DNA of 33,111 nt from an uncultured Clostridia bacterium (lineage in GTDB: Bacteria; Bacillota; Clostridia; TANB77; CAG-508), in contig CAKPRQ010000015.1 of NCBI GenBank assembly GCA_934182605.1, positions 1 through 33,111 on the forward strand, read 5' to 3'. Both the position numbers and the translations under genes were made by a program. Below, piece by piece: positions 16,240-24,648 of the stretch (positions are counted from its first letter, which is position 1; every line of letters starts with the position of its first letter). The notes under the pieces are model-generated. The model saw only the letters and a list, made by a program, of their open reading frames with translations, had not been told where the DNA came from and searched no databases.

Positions 16240-17967
16240 ATGATAAAACTAAATATAGATGGGAAAGATATAGAAGTAGAAGAAGGTACAACAGTTTTAG
16301 AAGCGGCTAGAAAAATAAATATAGATATTCCAACATTATGTTATATGAAAAATATAAACGAAATTGGCGATTGTCGTATGTGTTTAGTTGAAATAGAAGG
16401 AAGAAGAAATCTAGTTGCTTCATGTGTCCAAAAAGCAGAAGAAGGAATGGTAGTAAGAACAAATACTGAAAAAATATATAATGCAAGAAAAACGATGTTA
16501 CAATTAATATTATCCGAGCATAATAGAAGTTGTTTAAGTTGCACCAGAAATGGAAATTGTGAGCTTCAAAAATTAGCTATTCAATTTAATATTGATGATT
16601 TAGAATATGATGGAAATAAAAACGGAATAATAGATGAATTATCTCCATCATTAGTTAGAGATACAAGTAAATGTGTTTTATGTAAAAGATGTGTTGCTGT
16701 ATGTAAAAATGTGCAAGGTGTTTCCGCAATATCTGTAGCAGGAAGAGGAAATAATTCAAGAATTTCTTGTGCTTTTGATAATAGTATAAACGAATCAAAC
16801 TGTACGTTATGTGGCCAATGCATAGAAGCTTGTCCAGTGGGGGCATTAAAAGAAAAAGATAGCATAAAAGAATTAAGAGAAAAATTAAATAATAAAGATT
16901 TATATGTAGTAGTTCAAACAGCACCTGCAGTTAGAGTAGCACTTGGAGAAGAATTTGGAATAAAAATTGGAACAAATATTACTGGAAAGATGGTTTCTGC
17001 ATTAAAAAGATTAGGTTTTGATAGAGTTTTTGATACAAATACAGGTGCAGATATTACAATAATGGAGGAAGGAACAGAATTTATACAAAGAATTAAGAAT
17101 AATGGAGTATTTCCAATGATAACATCTTGTAGTCCTGGGTGGATTAATTACATAGAGATTAATTATCCAGAATTATTACAACATTTATCAAGTTGTAAAT
17201 CTCCACACGAAATGTTTGGAGCACTTATAAAATCATATTATGCAGAAAAAGAAAAAATTGATCCTAAAAAGATAGTAGTTGTATCTGTTATGCCTTGTAT
17301 TGCAAAAAAATATGAAGCTAAGAGAGAAGAATTAAAAAATAATAATTTAGCAAATGTAGATATTGTAATAACAACAAGAGAGTTAGCAAGACTTATAAAA
17401 CAGAATAATATAGACTTTATAAATTTAGAAGATGAGAAATTTGATTCACCAATGGGAGAAGCTACAGGTGCGGCAGCAATATTTGGAACAACAGGTGGAG
17501 TAATGGAAGCAGCATTAAGAACTGTAGAAGAAATTTTAACAGGCAAAGAGTTAGAAAAAGTAGAATTTAAGCAAGTAAGAGGTGCAGAAGGTATTAAAGA
17601 AGCAACACTCAATATAAATGGGAGAAATATAAATATTGCAGTTGCACATGGCTTAAAAAATGCCAAAATTATAATGGAAGAAATAAAGATGGGAAAATCA
17701 AAATATCATTTTGTAGAAATTATGGCATGTCCAGGAGGCTGTGTAATGGGAGGAGGCCAACCGATACATAGTAGCAAAGAACGTGAATTAATTGATATTA
17801 GAAGTTTAAGAGCAAATGCATTATATACAATAGATGAAAAAAGTGTAATAAGAAAATCACATGAAAATCCTGTACTTCAAAAAATATATAAAGAATATTT
17901 AGGAGAGCCGGGCGGACATAAGGCACATGAATTATTACATACTAATTATTTTAGAAGATTTAATTAA
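16240..17967 (+). CDS. hydA: [FeFe] hydrogenase catalytic subunit HydA
   Basis: Reversibly reduces protons to H2. The 575 residues show every expected module. A plant-type [2Fe-2S] domain is at the N-terminus (CYMKNINEIGDCRMCLVEI), then a His/Cys-ligated cluster (HNRSCLSCTRNGNCELQ) and two ferredoxin clusters (CVLCKRCVAVC, CTLCGQCIEACP). The H-cluster domain carries L1 TSCSPGWINY, L2 MPCIAKKYEA and L3 MACPGGCVMGGGQP, and the C-terminus has the small-subunit-like segment (YKEYLGEPGGHKAHELLH). All H-cluster cysteines are present. Start ATG 16240 begins at MIKLNIDGKDIEVEEG with AAAGGA 12 bases upstream; in-frame alternatives upstream fall outside the domain. It is followed by a strong terminator. 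Confidence 0.95.
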   Translation: MIKLNIDGKDIEVEEGTTVLEAARKINIDIPTLCYMKNINEIGDCRMCLVEIEGRRNLVASCVQKAEEGMVVRTNTEKIYNARKTMLQLILSEHNRSCLSCTRNGNCELQKLAIQFNIDDLEYDGNKNGIIDELSPSLVRDTSKCVLCKRCVAVCKNVQGVSAISVAGRGNNSRISCAFDNSINESNCTLCGQCIEACPVGALKEKDSIKELREKLNNKDLYVVVQTAPAVRVALGEEFGIKIGTNITGKMVSALKRLGFDRVFDTNTGADITIMEEGTEFIQRIKNNGVFPMITSCSPGWINYIEINYPELLQHLSSCKSPHEMFGALIKSYYAEKEKIDPKKIVVVSVMPCIAKKYEAKREELKNNNLANVDIVITTRELARLIKQNNIDFINLEDEKFDSPMGEATGAAAIFGTTGGVMEAALRTVEEILTGKELEKVEFKQVRGAEGIKEATLNINGRNINIAVAHGLKNAKIIMEEIKMGKSKYHFVEIMACPGGCVMGGGQPIHSSKERELIDIRSLRANALYTIDEKSVIRKSHENPVLQKIYKEYLGEPGGHKAHELLHTNYFRRFN

Positions 17968-18020
17968 TAATAGCTATTTGTTCCTCTACTGAATTGTAAC
18001 CTATAATTTATAGTTTCATA

Positions 18021-18050
18021 AATAGCAAGAAAATTTTCTTGCTATTTTTC
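18021..18050 (+). terminator. Rho-independent terminator after hydA
   Basis: AAATAGCAAG and CTTGCTATTT arms around AAAATTTT, followed by T. Its right arm overlaps the -35 box of the next promoter. Confidence 0.85.
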
Positions 18051-18067
18051 ACATTATATAGTACAAT
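18039..18067 (+). promoter_or_regulatory. Promoter of the AAA-ATPase remnant
   Basis: TTGCTA (18039-18044), 17 bases, TACAAT (18062-18067). It resembles the promoter before the intact copy at 32715. Confidence 0.55.
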
Positions 18068-18089
18068 ATTATGCGAGGAGGTATTTACG

Positions 18090-18316
18090 ATGACAAAAAT
18101 ACCATATGGAATATCAGGATTTGAAAGAATAAGAAAAGAAGGATTTAAGTATATAGACAAGACAAAATATATAAGAGATATTGAAAAAGAAGCATATTGT
18201 ATGTATGTACGTCCAAGAAGATTTGGAAAGACATTGTTTACAACAACATTAGATGCGTATTATTCAATGTAGTGTTTGTAGGCTTTGAAAAATTTTATGT
18301 AGAAGAAGTTATTTAA
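18090..18316 (+). pseudogene. Remnant of an AAA-ATPase-like (PF09820 type) gene
   Basis: Starting at ATG 18090, behind a good GAGGAGG, 60 residues match the N-terminus of the AAA-ATPase-like/PD-(D/E)XK proteins common in gut bacteria: IPYGISGFERIRKEGFKYIDKTKYI, then the Walker-A-like RPRRFGKT. The frame stops at 18272, just after DAYYSM, where intact members (about 500 or more residues) go on. Immediately afterwards another frame reads VVFVGFEKFYVEEVI to a stop at 18316, similar in kind to the C-terminal end of the family, so a large internal deletion is likely. The gene at 32781 shares the same N-terminal pattern. The N-terminal match is clear; the C-terminal piece is tentative. Confidence 0.7.
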
Positions 18317-18365
18317 GGAAAAAAATATGAAAAAAATAAAAGAGAACGTGAAAACCCGCATGGCT

Positions 18366-18388
18366 GTATATATATATATATATATATC
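18366..18388. repeat. TA dinucleotide run
   Basis: A simple (TA)n stretch, about ten units. The surrounding 18317-18680 holds no gene I can support. Confidence 0.8.
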
Positions 18389-18688
18389 GTATATTGTCAT
18401 TTAGAAAATAAAAAAACTTTAATATTTAGATATTTAAAATTGAATAATAAAATTAAAGATAGAACTATACTAAAAATAGGTAAAAATGTAAGGGCTAGCC
18501 CCCAACATAGATAGTATAGGTCTATCTTATTGTGTTTTATTAAAAAAATATAGCGAATTTTATAAAGAATTAAATTTATTAAAAATATTTGGGTATACTT
18601 AGAATAATATAAAAATGAGGTATTAAAAAATTTTTTTGAGGCAATTTTAATCTTAAAGGTTAGTATTTTCAAGACTCTTGGAGAAAAA

Positions 18689-18838
18689 ATGATACTAAAA
18701 AAACTCGCATATCAGTTTGTTCTCAAAAAAGAAAAATTAAAAAGTGAAGTAAAAGAAAAAAATGGAATAACATTAATAGCATTAGTAATAACGATGATTG
18801 TTCCTTATGATAAAATGAAAGAATGCTGTAATATGTAG
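18689..18838 (+). pseudogene. Remnant of a prepilin-like gene
   Basis: ATG 18689, with GGAG five bases upstream, opens 49 codons. Residues 21-37 (VKEKNGITLIALVITMI) copy the prepilin-like leader and start of the membrane helix seen in the gene at 31036 (NSRRQEGITLVALVITVV), but the frame then runs into unrelated codons and TAG. The helix is cut in half, so no pilin could be made. It lies about 370 bases after the AAA-ATPase remnant. Confidence 0.6.
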
Positions 18839-18864
18839 AGTTTCCTCTCCTTTGATTATAAATT

Positions 18865-18890
18865 AGATAGGTAAAAACCTATCTTTTTTT
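18865..18890 (+). terminator. Rho-independent terminator
   Basis: AGATAGGT and ACCTATCT around AAAA, followed by seven T. Located after the prepilin remnant. Confidence 0.85.
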
Positions 18891-18939
18891 GGACTTTTTT
18901 TAAATTATAGCATTTTTAGAAAGGCAGGAATAATGAAGA

Positions 18940-19211
18940 ATGAATTTTTTAAAAATAGAATTAATAAACGGAAAGGTAACAGTAGCAGGACAAATAACAT
19001 CAAATGCAATTTTAGATGTTGAAAGCATTGTAAGGGAGAAATTAAAAGAAGTAGGTTACGATGATGCTAGATATAATATGGATTACAGAACTTGTGACAT
19101 AGATATCAACCTAACAAAGCAAAGTGGAGATATCAATTAACAAAAGTTAGAAAAGAAGGCATTATTCCATACTTAAGGTCAGATGGAAAAGTACAAGTAA
19201 TAGTAGAATAG
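18940..19211 (+). pseudogene. metK: Remnant of metK (S-adenosylmethionine synthase)
   Basis: Two pieces of MetK in different frames. The first (18940-19140) encodes GKVTVAGQITSNAILDVESI, EVGYDDARYNMDYRTCDI and QSGDIN, matching the MetK segment around residues 45-105 (family pattern V.GEITT...D...I.R..I..IGY, then QS.DIA). The second (19137-19211) encodes LTKVRKEGIIPYLRSDGKVQVIVE, matching the later KLTEVRK..PYLRPDGK.QVTVEY. The N-terminal catalytic part, the GAGDQG region between the pieces and the C-terminal half are missing. It cannot be functional. A complete metK must exist elsewhere if this bacterium makes its own SAM. Confidence 0.75.
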
Positions 19212-19242
19212 TTGATAGAAGATTAATTTTTTTAAACTTTAA

Positions 19243-19290
19243 GAGGGGTCAAAATTCATTTATAAAAGGGGTCGATTTTCACTTGACAAA
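19243..19290. mobile_element. Solo terminus resembling an IS21-family element
   Basis: Two GGGGTC-type repeats 23 bases apart (19245 and 19268), the second continuing as GGGGTCGATTTTCACTTGAC. Read on the minus strand it begins TGTCAAGTGAAAATCGACCC, the style of IS21-family ends, which carry several such repeats. No istA or istB gene is present nearby. The call rests on pattern memory. Confidence 0.45.
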
Positions 19291-19474
19291 TACATCATAT
19301 GAATAAGGAATATTGAAATACAATTATTATAGATGAAAAAGTGGACAAGACATTGGTAAAAGAATTGATAGAACTAAGTTATCAATTAACGAAATAAAGT
19401 TAAATGCAAATAGTAATTTGTCATTTAGCAAGATGTTCGTAACATAAGTAATTTTCCGAACGAGGTAATAAATA
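19291..19474. other. Stretch without an intact gene
   Basis: Short broken frames only, for example DIGKRIDRTKLSINEIKLN near 19350-19400. I cannot assign them to a family. Confidence 0.4.
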
Positions 19475-19513
19475 AAAAGTAATAGAAATTTTAAGAATTC
19501 TATTGCTTTTTTT
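19475..19513 (+). terminator. Rho-independent terminator
   Basis: AGTAATAGAA and TTCTATTGCT arms with a T run of seven. It ends whatever is transcribed through the remnant region. Confidence 0.75.
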
Positions 19514-19531
19514 ATTTTTACAAAGTATAAT
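19503..19531 (+). promoter_or_regulatory. Promoter of the AbrB-ABC operon
   Basis: TTGCTT (19503-19508), 17 bases, TATAAT (19526-19531). The 9-mer AAGTATAAT occurs twice (19523 and 19550), which could mark a second start or an operator half-site. Confidence 0.5.
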
Positions 19532-19571
19532 AAGTAAGAAAGGTATAACAAGTATAATTAAGGAGGCTAAA

Positions 19572-19778
19572 ATGGATAGAGATAAATTTGTAGGAATAAG
19601 TAAAGTAGGAGAAAAAGGACAGATAGTAATACCTAAAGAAGCAAGAGATATGTTTAATATAAAGCCAGGAGATTCTATTATTGTTCTTTGCGACAAAGAA
19701 AAAGGAATAGCTTTATTGAAGGCAGATGCAATAGAAGATTTAACAGATAAAGTATTTCCAAAAGGAGGAAATAAATAA
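19572..19778 (+). CDS. AbrB/MazE-type (SpoVT-AbrB) DNA-binding regulator
   Basis: A 68-residue swapped-hairpin AbrB domain: FVGISKVGEKGQIVIPKEARDMFNIKPGDSIIVL covers residues 6-40, the full family core. It starts at ATG 19572 with AAGGAGG 5 bases upstream. Its stop overlaps the start of the ABC ATPase gene (TAATG), so the three genes are translationally coupled and the regulator most likely controls its own operon. Small AbrB regulators next to ABC-2 pairs are a common arrangement in Clostridia. The inducing signal is unknown. Confidence 0.88.
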   Translation: MDRDKFVGISKVGEKGQIVIPKEARDMFNIKPGDSIIVLCDKEKGIALLKADAIEDLTDKVFPKGGNK

Positions 19779-20500
19779 TGCTATCTATTGAAACAAAGAA
19801 TTTAACAAAGAAATTCAAAGAAAAAACAGCTGTAAATGGAATTGAATTAAGGATAAATGAAGGAGAACTATTTGCTTTACTTGGTACAAATGGTGCAGGT
19901 AAAACAACAACTATAAAAATGCTATCAACACTAATTTTACCAACAGATGGAGAAATTAAAATAAATGGTTTAGATATAATTAAGGATAGACAAAAAATAA
20001 AAGAAATCATAAATGTATCTCCTCAAGAAACAGCCATTGCTCCAAATCTTTCTGTAAAAGAAAATCTAGAATTTATGGCAGGAGTATATCAAATACCTAA
20101 TAAAGAAGAAAAGATTAATAAGCTTGTAAAAATGTTTAAATTAGAAGAAGTTTTAAATCAAAAAGCAAAGACATTATCAGGAGGATGGCAAAGAAAAGTA
20201 TCTATTGCAATAGCTCTAATAAATGAGCCTAAAATATTATTTTTAGATGAGCCAACACTAGGTCTTGATGTAATTGCAAGAAAAGAATTATGGAATGTAA
20301 TAGAAAAACTTAAAGGCAAAATTACAATTATTTTAACTACTCATTATATGGAAGAGGCAGAAAGTTTATCAGATATAATAGGAATTATGGCAAAGGGAAA
20401 TTTAGTAGATGTAGGAACTGCTAAAGAACTTATAAAAAGAGCAGGTACAAAAAAATTTGAAGATGCATTCGTAAAAATTGCAACTGGAGGTGAATTATAA
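19778..20500 (+). CDS. ABC transporter ATP-binding protein (ABC-2/DrrA type)
   Basis: A 240-residue ATPase with Walker A GTNGAGKTT near residues 35-43, the signature LSGGWQRK near 129-136, Walker B ILFLDEPTLGLD near 151-162 and the H-loop TTHYMEEAE. The conventional LSGGQ is LSGGW here. This class (CcmA/DrrA-like) powers two-component exporters for drugs, lipids or peptides. It overlaps both neighbours by TAATG junctions, making a tight abrB-ATPase-permease operon. Probably an efflux or self-protection system; the cargo cannot be read from sequence. Confidence 0.93.
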   Translation: MLSIETKNLTKKFKEKTAVNGIELRINEGELFALLGTNGAGKTTTIKMLSTLILPTDGEIKINGLDIIKDRQKIKEIINVSPQETAIAPNLSVKENLEFMAGVYQIPNKEEKINKLVKMFKLEEVLNQKAKTLSGGWQRKVSIAIALINEPKILFLDEPTLGLDVIARKELWNVIEKLKGKITIILTTHYMEEAESLSDIIGIMAKGNLVDVGTAKELIKRAGTKKFEDAFVKIATGGEL

Positions 20501-21231
20501 TGAGAACACTAAATTTTGCAAAAAGAAATTTTAAGGAAATAATAAGAGATCCATTAAGTATAATATTTTCTGTATTGTTACCACTATTTTTATTATTTAT
20601 ATTTAAACAAATAAATATTCCAAACGAAAGTTATGAGTTACACAATTTTACTCCAGGAATTGTAGTGTTTGGATTTTCATTTATAACTTTATTTACAGCA
20701 ATGCTTGTAAGCAAAGATAGAACATCATCATTACTTATTAGATTAGGTATAAGTCCGATGAAACCAATAGAATATATATTAGGCTATATGTTATCAATTA
20801 TTCCACTTATACTAATTCAAAATGTATTGTTCTTTATACTTGCCATTGCTTTAGGATTAAGTTTTAGCATTAATATTATTTGGGCTATACTTATTTCAAT
20901 AGTTGTTGCTATTCTTTTTATAGCAATAGGTATAATATTGGGAAGTATGTTTTCAGAAAAGGCATCATCAGGAATATCAAGTATTGTAGTTCAACTTGTT
21001 TGCTTTACAAGTGGGATGTATTTTCCTAGAGAATTATTAGGAGATGTGTTTTCAAGGATATGTGAATATTTACCTTTTGAATCTTGTGTAACTATTATTA
21101 AAGGTGTAATGAATGCTAATTTAGAAAGTATAACAATAAGAAATATAATTGTTTTTAGTATATATACTATACTAGCTTTAATTATTTCTATTCTTATTTT
21201 TAAGGAGAAAATGATAAGTGACAATAAGTAA
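20500..21231 (+). CDS. ABC-2 type transporter permease
   Basis: A 243-residue membrane protein with about six hydrophobic segments and the ABC-2 layout: an N-terminal cytoplasmic start (LNFAKRNFKEIIRDPLSIIFSV, the typical R-D-P before helix 1), a loop with FTPGIVVFGFSF, and GMYFPRELLGD near residue 172, matching the conserved xxFPxxxLP region of these permeases. It forms the membrane half of the exporter with the preceding ATPase and overlaps its stop codon by one base. It ends at a terminator shared with the converging HTH gene. Confidence 0.9.
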   Translation: MRTLNFAKRNFKEIIRDPLSIIFSVLLPLFLLFIFKQINIPNESYELHNFTPGIVVFGFSFITLFTAMLVSKDRTSSLLIRLGISPMKPIEYILGYMLSIIPLILIQNVLFFILAIALGLSFSINIIWAILISIVVAILFIAIGIILGSMFSEKASSGISSIVVQLVCFTSGMYFPRELLGDVFSRICEYLPFESCVTIIKGVMNANLESITIRNIIVFSIYTILALIISILIFKEKMISDNK

Positions 21232-21249
21232 AACATAACAAGAAATTAC

Positions 21250-21286
21250 AAAATATAGAACAGAAAATTTATCTGCTCTATATTTT
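21250..21286. terminator. Bidirectional terminator
   Basis: AAAATATAGAACAG and CTGCTCTATATTTT form a long stem (one mismatch-type pair) between two converging genes, with A and T runs on either side. Confidence 0.75.
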
Positions 21287-21290
21287 AAGT

Positions 21291-23018
21291 TTATTCTACT
21301 ACTGGAGGAATAAAATTTTCAATTGCATTTCGTAGTTTAGGATGATGAATCACAAAGTGAATAGAAGGACTATTTGCTTTTGAAATCATAACCCAATTGT
21401 TCACACAGATTAAAATTTGTATATTTTTAAATGTAGTATTACTATTTACACTTAACTCATAATTTTTATTATTCTTTTCATATTTTTTAGTCAAATTCAA
21501 ATGTTCTAAATATTCTTCATAGGTATAATATATCTTTTTGTCATAAAAAATATCTGCAAGAAAGAGTGCAAGAGGAGCTTTTTCAAAATCTTCTTTTGAA
21601 AGTTCTGATATTTCATCTTCAAAAGTATAATTTTGAGTTATATTTTCTAATAATTCTTTTTGAACTTTTACAGATTCTTGTATCTTTTCAATATCCTCGT
21701 TTGAAATATTATTGCGTTTTAGAATTTTTAAAAGTAAACCATCAGAAATAGTATGAATTGGTAAAGAAGATAAAATTCTTCTACGATTAGCTTTTAATTT
21801 AACACTTGAAGAGAGAAACACAGAATAGGCATTTTTAGAATCTTCTTTATATATTTCCATAAGAGGATTAGCTTTTTTTAGTAAGCAATCTGCTTTTGTT
21901 TTATAATATGAAATATCAGTTCTATTAGTTGTTAAAGTATATTTACCTTTATCATGATATCCATTAATACATTCTCCATAAAGAGCAACACTTCCAGACA
22001 CATAATTAAAATGACAATATATATTGTTTTGTAATCCCTTTAAAAGATATGGAGAAACTTGTCCTGTCATATAAATTGGTAGCCAACTTTCTAAACCTAA
22101 CATCATTTCATTAAATGGTCTATCAAGATTATGAATAATATTCAAATGTAAGCCTTTTTTTAGCATTATAGCAATAGCATACATCCACTTTTTACCAAAC
22201 TCAACATCTTGTGCCATATCTTCCATAGGCATATCGCTACACATAAAAACAGGTTCATTATTTTTTGAAAGAACAGTAGCTTTGAAAAAATTCAATTCTC
22301 CTTTTTTCATTTCATCTATACCATAATATGTTTTAGAAGTTGCTTTATAAAATGGAATAGAAGGTACTTTCATTTCATCAAAATGTATAGTTTTAATGTA
22401 TTCATTTAAGTCAAAGTTATCTAAATTATTCAAAAAATCATCTATATAATTATGAGATTGACTTGAGCCAGTAGAAAACCAGTTTAATAGCTTATTATAA
22501 TAGCTAGAACTATTGGTTAAGTCTTTTAAATTACAACCAATAAGAATAGACACAGTTTTTTTACTATCCTCGGATTTATATTTTTTTACAACAAAACTAC
22601 AAACAGTTTCAATAAAAATTTTAGGCTTTGATGGATTAGCATTTCCAGTATGAATTTTAGAAAGCAATGAAGAATCATACGAACTAGAGCGAGATAATTC
22701 AGTCATATTAATATTTAATGCTGAAATAAGTTCATTAAAATTTTTTCTTAATTGTTCAAAGTCAATAGAAACATCATTTAAAGTGTTAGAAAGTTTGATA
22801 TAAATTTCATCTTTTGGTATATCTAAGTTTTTAGAACTAGAAAGTTTATATAAACCATCTACTAATTGCTCTAATTGCTTACTTCTTATACTAGGATTTC
22901 TATCTCCTCTACGATAACGACTAATAACAGAAGTAGATAGACCTGAAGCATTTACAAGTTCTTTAGAAGAACATTCAATTTGTTTTATATATTTATTTAA
23001 TTGTTCACAAAAAAACAT
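21291..23018 (-). CDS. Large HTH (XRE-like) regulator of unknown family, 575 residues
   Basis: Residues 4-55 form an XRE-like helix-turn-helix (LNKYIKQIECSSKELVNASGL, STSVISRYRRGDRNPS). A second similar unit follows near 75-130 (LISALNINMTELSRSS, DSSLLSKIHTGNANPS). The remaining ~430 residues are not a family I can name. They contain a repeated mix of aromatic and charged segments and look soluble. The start is ATG 23018, with TGGAGG 8 bases upstream on the minus strand; a farther start at 23045 lacks a site. It is divergent from the surface-protein gene, and the gap holds a perfect inverted repeat (23085-23114) that could be its operator. Possibly a sensor-regulator for that gene. Confidence 0.7.
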   Translation of the reverse strand: MFFCEQLNKYIKQIECSSKELVNASGLSTSVISRYRRGDRNPSIRSKQLEQLVDGLYKLSSSKNLDIPKDEIYIKLSNTLNDVSIDFEQLRKNFNELISALNINMTELSRSSSYDSSLLSKIHTGNANPSKPKIFIETVCSFVVKKYKSEDSKKTVSILIGCNLKDLTNSSSYYNKLLNWFSTGSSQSHNYIDDFLNNLDNFDLNEYIKTIHFDEMKVPSIPFYKATSKTYYGIDEMKKGELNFFKATVLSKNNEPVFMCSDMPMEDMAQDVEFGKKWMYAIAIMLKKGLHLNIIHNLDRPFNEMMLGLESWLPIYMTGQVSPYLLKGLQNNIYCHFNYVSGSVALYGECINGYHDKGKYTLTTNRTDISYYKTKADCLLKKANPLMEIYKEDSKNAYSVFLSSSVKLKANRRRILSSLPIHTISDGLLLKILKRNNISNEDIEKIQESVKVQKELLENITQNYTFEDEISELSKEDFEKAPLALFLADIFYDKKIYYTYEEYLEHLNLTKKYEKNNKNYELSVNSNTTFKNIQILICVNNWVMISKANSPSIHFVIHHPKLRNAIENFIPPVVE

Positions 23019-23050
23019 AGAAAAACCTCCATATTTGCAATACACATTTT

Positions 23051-23056
23051 ATTATA
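23051..23056 (-). promoter_or_regulatory. -10 element of the HTH gene
   Basis: TATAAT on the minus strand, 33 bases before the start at 23018. The -35 is poor, which would suit a regulated promoter. Confidence 0.45.
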
Positions 23057-23084
23057 ATATATCATAAAAACATAAAAAACACAA

Positions 23085-23114
23085 TCGCCAAAAAAACAAA
23101 TGAAACTTTGGCGA
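23085..23114. promoter_or_regulatory. Inverted repeat, operator candidate
   Basis: TCGCCAAA (23085-23092) and TTTGGCGA (23107-23114) are perfect complements. Centres are 22 bases apart, two helical turns. It lies between divergent promoters, where GC-containing 8-mers stand out in otherwise AT-rich sequence. Confidence 0.6.
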
Positions 23115-23141
23115 AAAGGATGCAATAAATATTTATTTGTG

Positions 23142-23150
23142 ATATAATAA
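23142..23150 (+). promoter_or_regulatory. Extended -10 promoter of the surface-protein gene
   Basis: TG, one base, TATAAT (23145-23150), 32 bases before the ATG at 23182. Confidence 0.6.
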
Positions 23151-23181
23151 AGAAAAAAGTATAAAAGGGAGGTGAAAAAGA

Positions 23182-24579
23182 ATGGTAAAAACAAGAACTC
23201 TATCAATAGTTCTTATATTTTCCTTATTAGTTAGTTTAATAATTCCAATAACCACAGTATATGCAGAAAGCAAAAATGAAGTAACATTAAATTTTAAAGG
23301 TGGAACAATTCATGATGGTTATGTAGAATATAGTGAGATAGCAAAGGTACAATTATTCAAAGGTGATGAGGTAGTTACTGATATTTCAAATAATATGGTA
23401 ATTGATTTAAAAGAAGCAGAGTACAAGTTTGTAATTGAAGAAATTGAAGATACAAGTGTAACGGGTGCTAATACACCTAGATTAAATATCAATAATTGGT
23501 ATTACCCTATGACAACAATAGTAGGAGAAACTAAATCTACATTCAAATTAGATTCGAGCAAATTTAGTGGGACATTAGATGTTAAACTTGTAAGAAGAGG
23601 GGTAGCTGTTAATACAAAGGTTGAAAATGTTTACGATGATATAACATCAACAGGTGTAATTGATTTAACTAATGGTCAAGAATATGTAATAGATTTTTCA
23701 AAAACTGATGAGTTAACAGAAGGATTAAAATCATTTGCAGATTTAGATAAAACACTATATTACAAAAGAGACAATAAAGGTCTATTAGAAACAGACAATG
23801 AAAGTGAAGCTGTTATAAAGATTGTTGGAAATAGGTCAGAAAATAAAGCAATATTAACTGCAGTAAATGTTGGAACTAAAAAAAGTGAAGTTTTTAAAGG
23901 ATTTCATATGCAATATACAGGTTCTGCATTGGATTATGATAATCTTGATGGTGACATTGCTAGTGGTGGAATTGTACTTGAAACAAGATATGATTATTAT
24001 ACTAGATGTACTTATGAATTTACATTTCAATATGTAAAAGAAGAAGTTAGTCCTAAAAAATATAAGTTTACTGAAGGTGCAAATCAAATATATACTATTG
24101 ATGAATCAAAAAATGCAACATTTAGAATAGATGCAGACTATAGCCTATTTACAAACAAAGTATATGTAGATGATAAATTAATAGATTCTACAAATTATGA
24201 CTCAAAAACAGGAAGCACAGTTATCACATTAAAAGATGAATACTTAAAAACATTATCTGTTGGAGAACATACATTAAAAGTTGCTTTTTCAGATAATGGA
24301 GAAGCTATAACAAAATTTACAATAAAAGAAAAACAACAAAATGAAACACCAGAAGATAGCAAAAATACAGAAAATACAGGAAGTACAGGAAGTACAGAGA
24401 ATACTGAAAAAGAAGAACAACCAGAGAACAATAGTGTAACTAACAATGATGTTCAAAAAGAAAATACAAATAATCCAAAAACAGGAGATAATATAACAAC
24501 AAGTGTAATTCTATTTGTTGCTTCTATATCAACTATTGGAATTTTAATAGTAATAAACAGAAAAAAAGTAAGAGAATAG
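23182..24579 (+). CDS. Sortase-anchored surface protein (NPKTG motif)
   Basis: A 465-residue exported protein. Residues 1-29 are a signal peptide (basic start, hydrophobic ILIFSLLVSLIIPITTVYA, likely cleavage after YA). The body (30-390) is beta-rich with many Thr and Asn residues. A low-complexity Thr/Glu/Asn linker (about 390-430) follows. The end is a sortase signal: NPKTG at 431-435, a hydrophobic stretch of about 20 residues and a basic tail RKKVRE. It is therefore expected on the cell wall. GGGAGGTG precedes the ATG. Body function is unknown. It is divergent from the HTH gene and followed by a terminator and a truncated sortase-like gene. Confidence 0.85.
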   Translation: MVKTRTLSIVLIFSLLVSLIIPITTVYAESKNEVTLNFKGGTIHDGYVEYSEIAKVQLFKGDEVVTDISNNMVIDLKEAEYKFVIEEIEDTSVTGANTPRLNINNWYYPMTTIVGETKSTFKLDSSKFSGTLDVKLVRRGVAVNTKVENVYDDITSTGVIDLTNGQEYVIDFSKTDELTEGLKSFADLDKTLYYKRDNKGLLETDNESEAVIKIVGNRSENKAILTAVNVGTKKSEVFKGFHMQYTGSALDYDNLDGDIASGGIVLETRYDYYTRCTYEFTFQYVKEEVSPKKYKFTEGANQIYTIDESKNATFRIDADYSLFTNKVYVDDKLIDSTNYDSKTGSTVITLKDEYLKTLSVGEHTLKVAFSDNGEAITKFTIKEKQQNETPEDSKNTENTGSTGSTENTEKEEQPENNSVTNNDVQKENTNNPKTGDNITTSVILFVASISTIGILIVINRKKVRE

Positions 24580-24593
24580 TACAAATAACATAT

Positions 24594-24625
24594 AAAGGCT
24601 AGCTAGAGTTATTAGCTAGCTTTTA
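24594..24625 (+). terminator. Rho-independent terminator after the surface-protein gene
   Basis: AAGGCTAGCTA and TAGCTAGCTT arms, loop GAGTTAT, then TTTAT. Confidence 0.8.
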
Positions 24626-24648
24626 TAAAAGAAAGGACAATGTAAATA

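Noticed and set aside
18366..18388. TA run as a functional element
   Set aside because: Simple dinucleotide runs arise easily in such AT-rich DNA.
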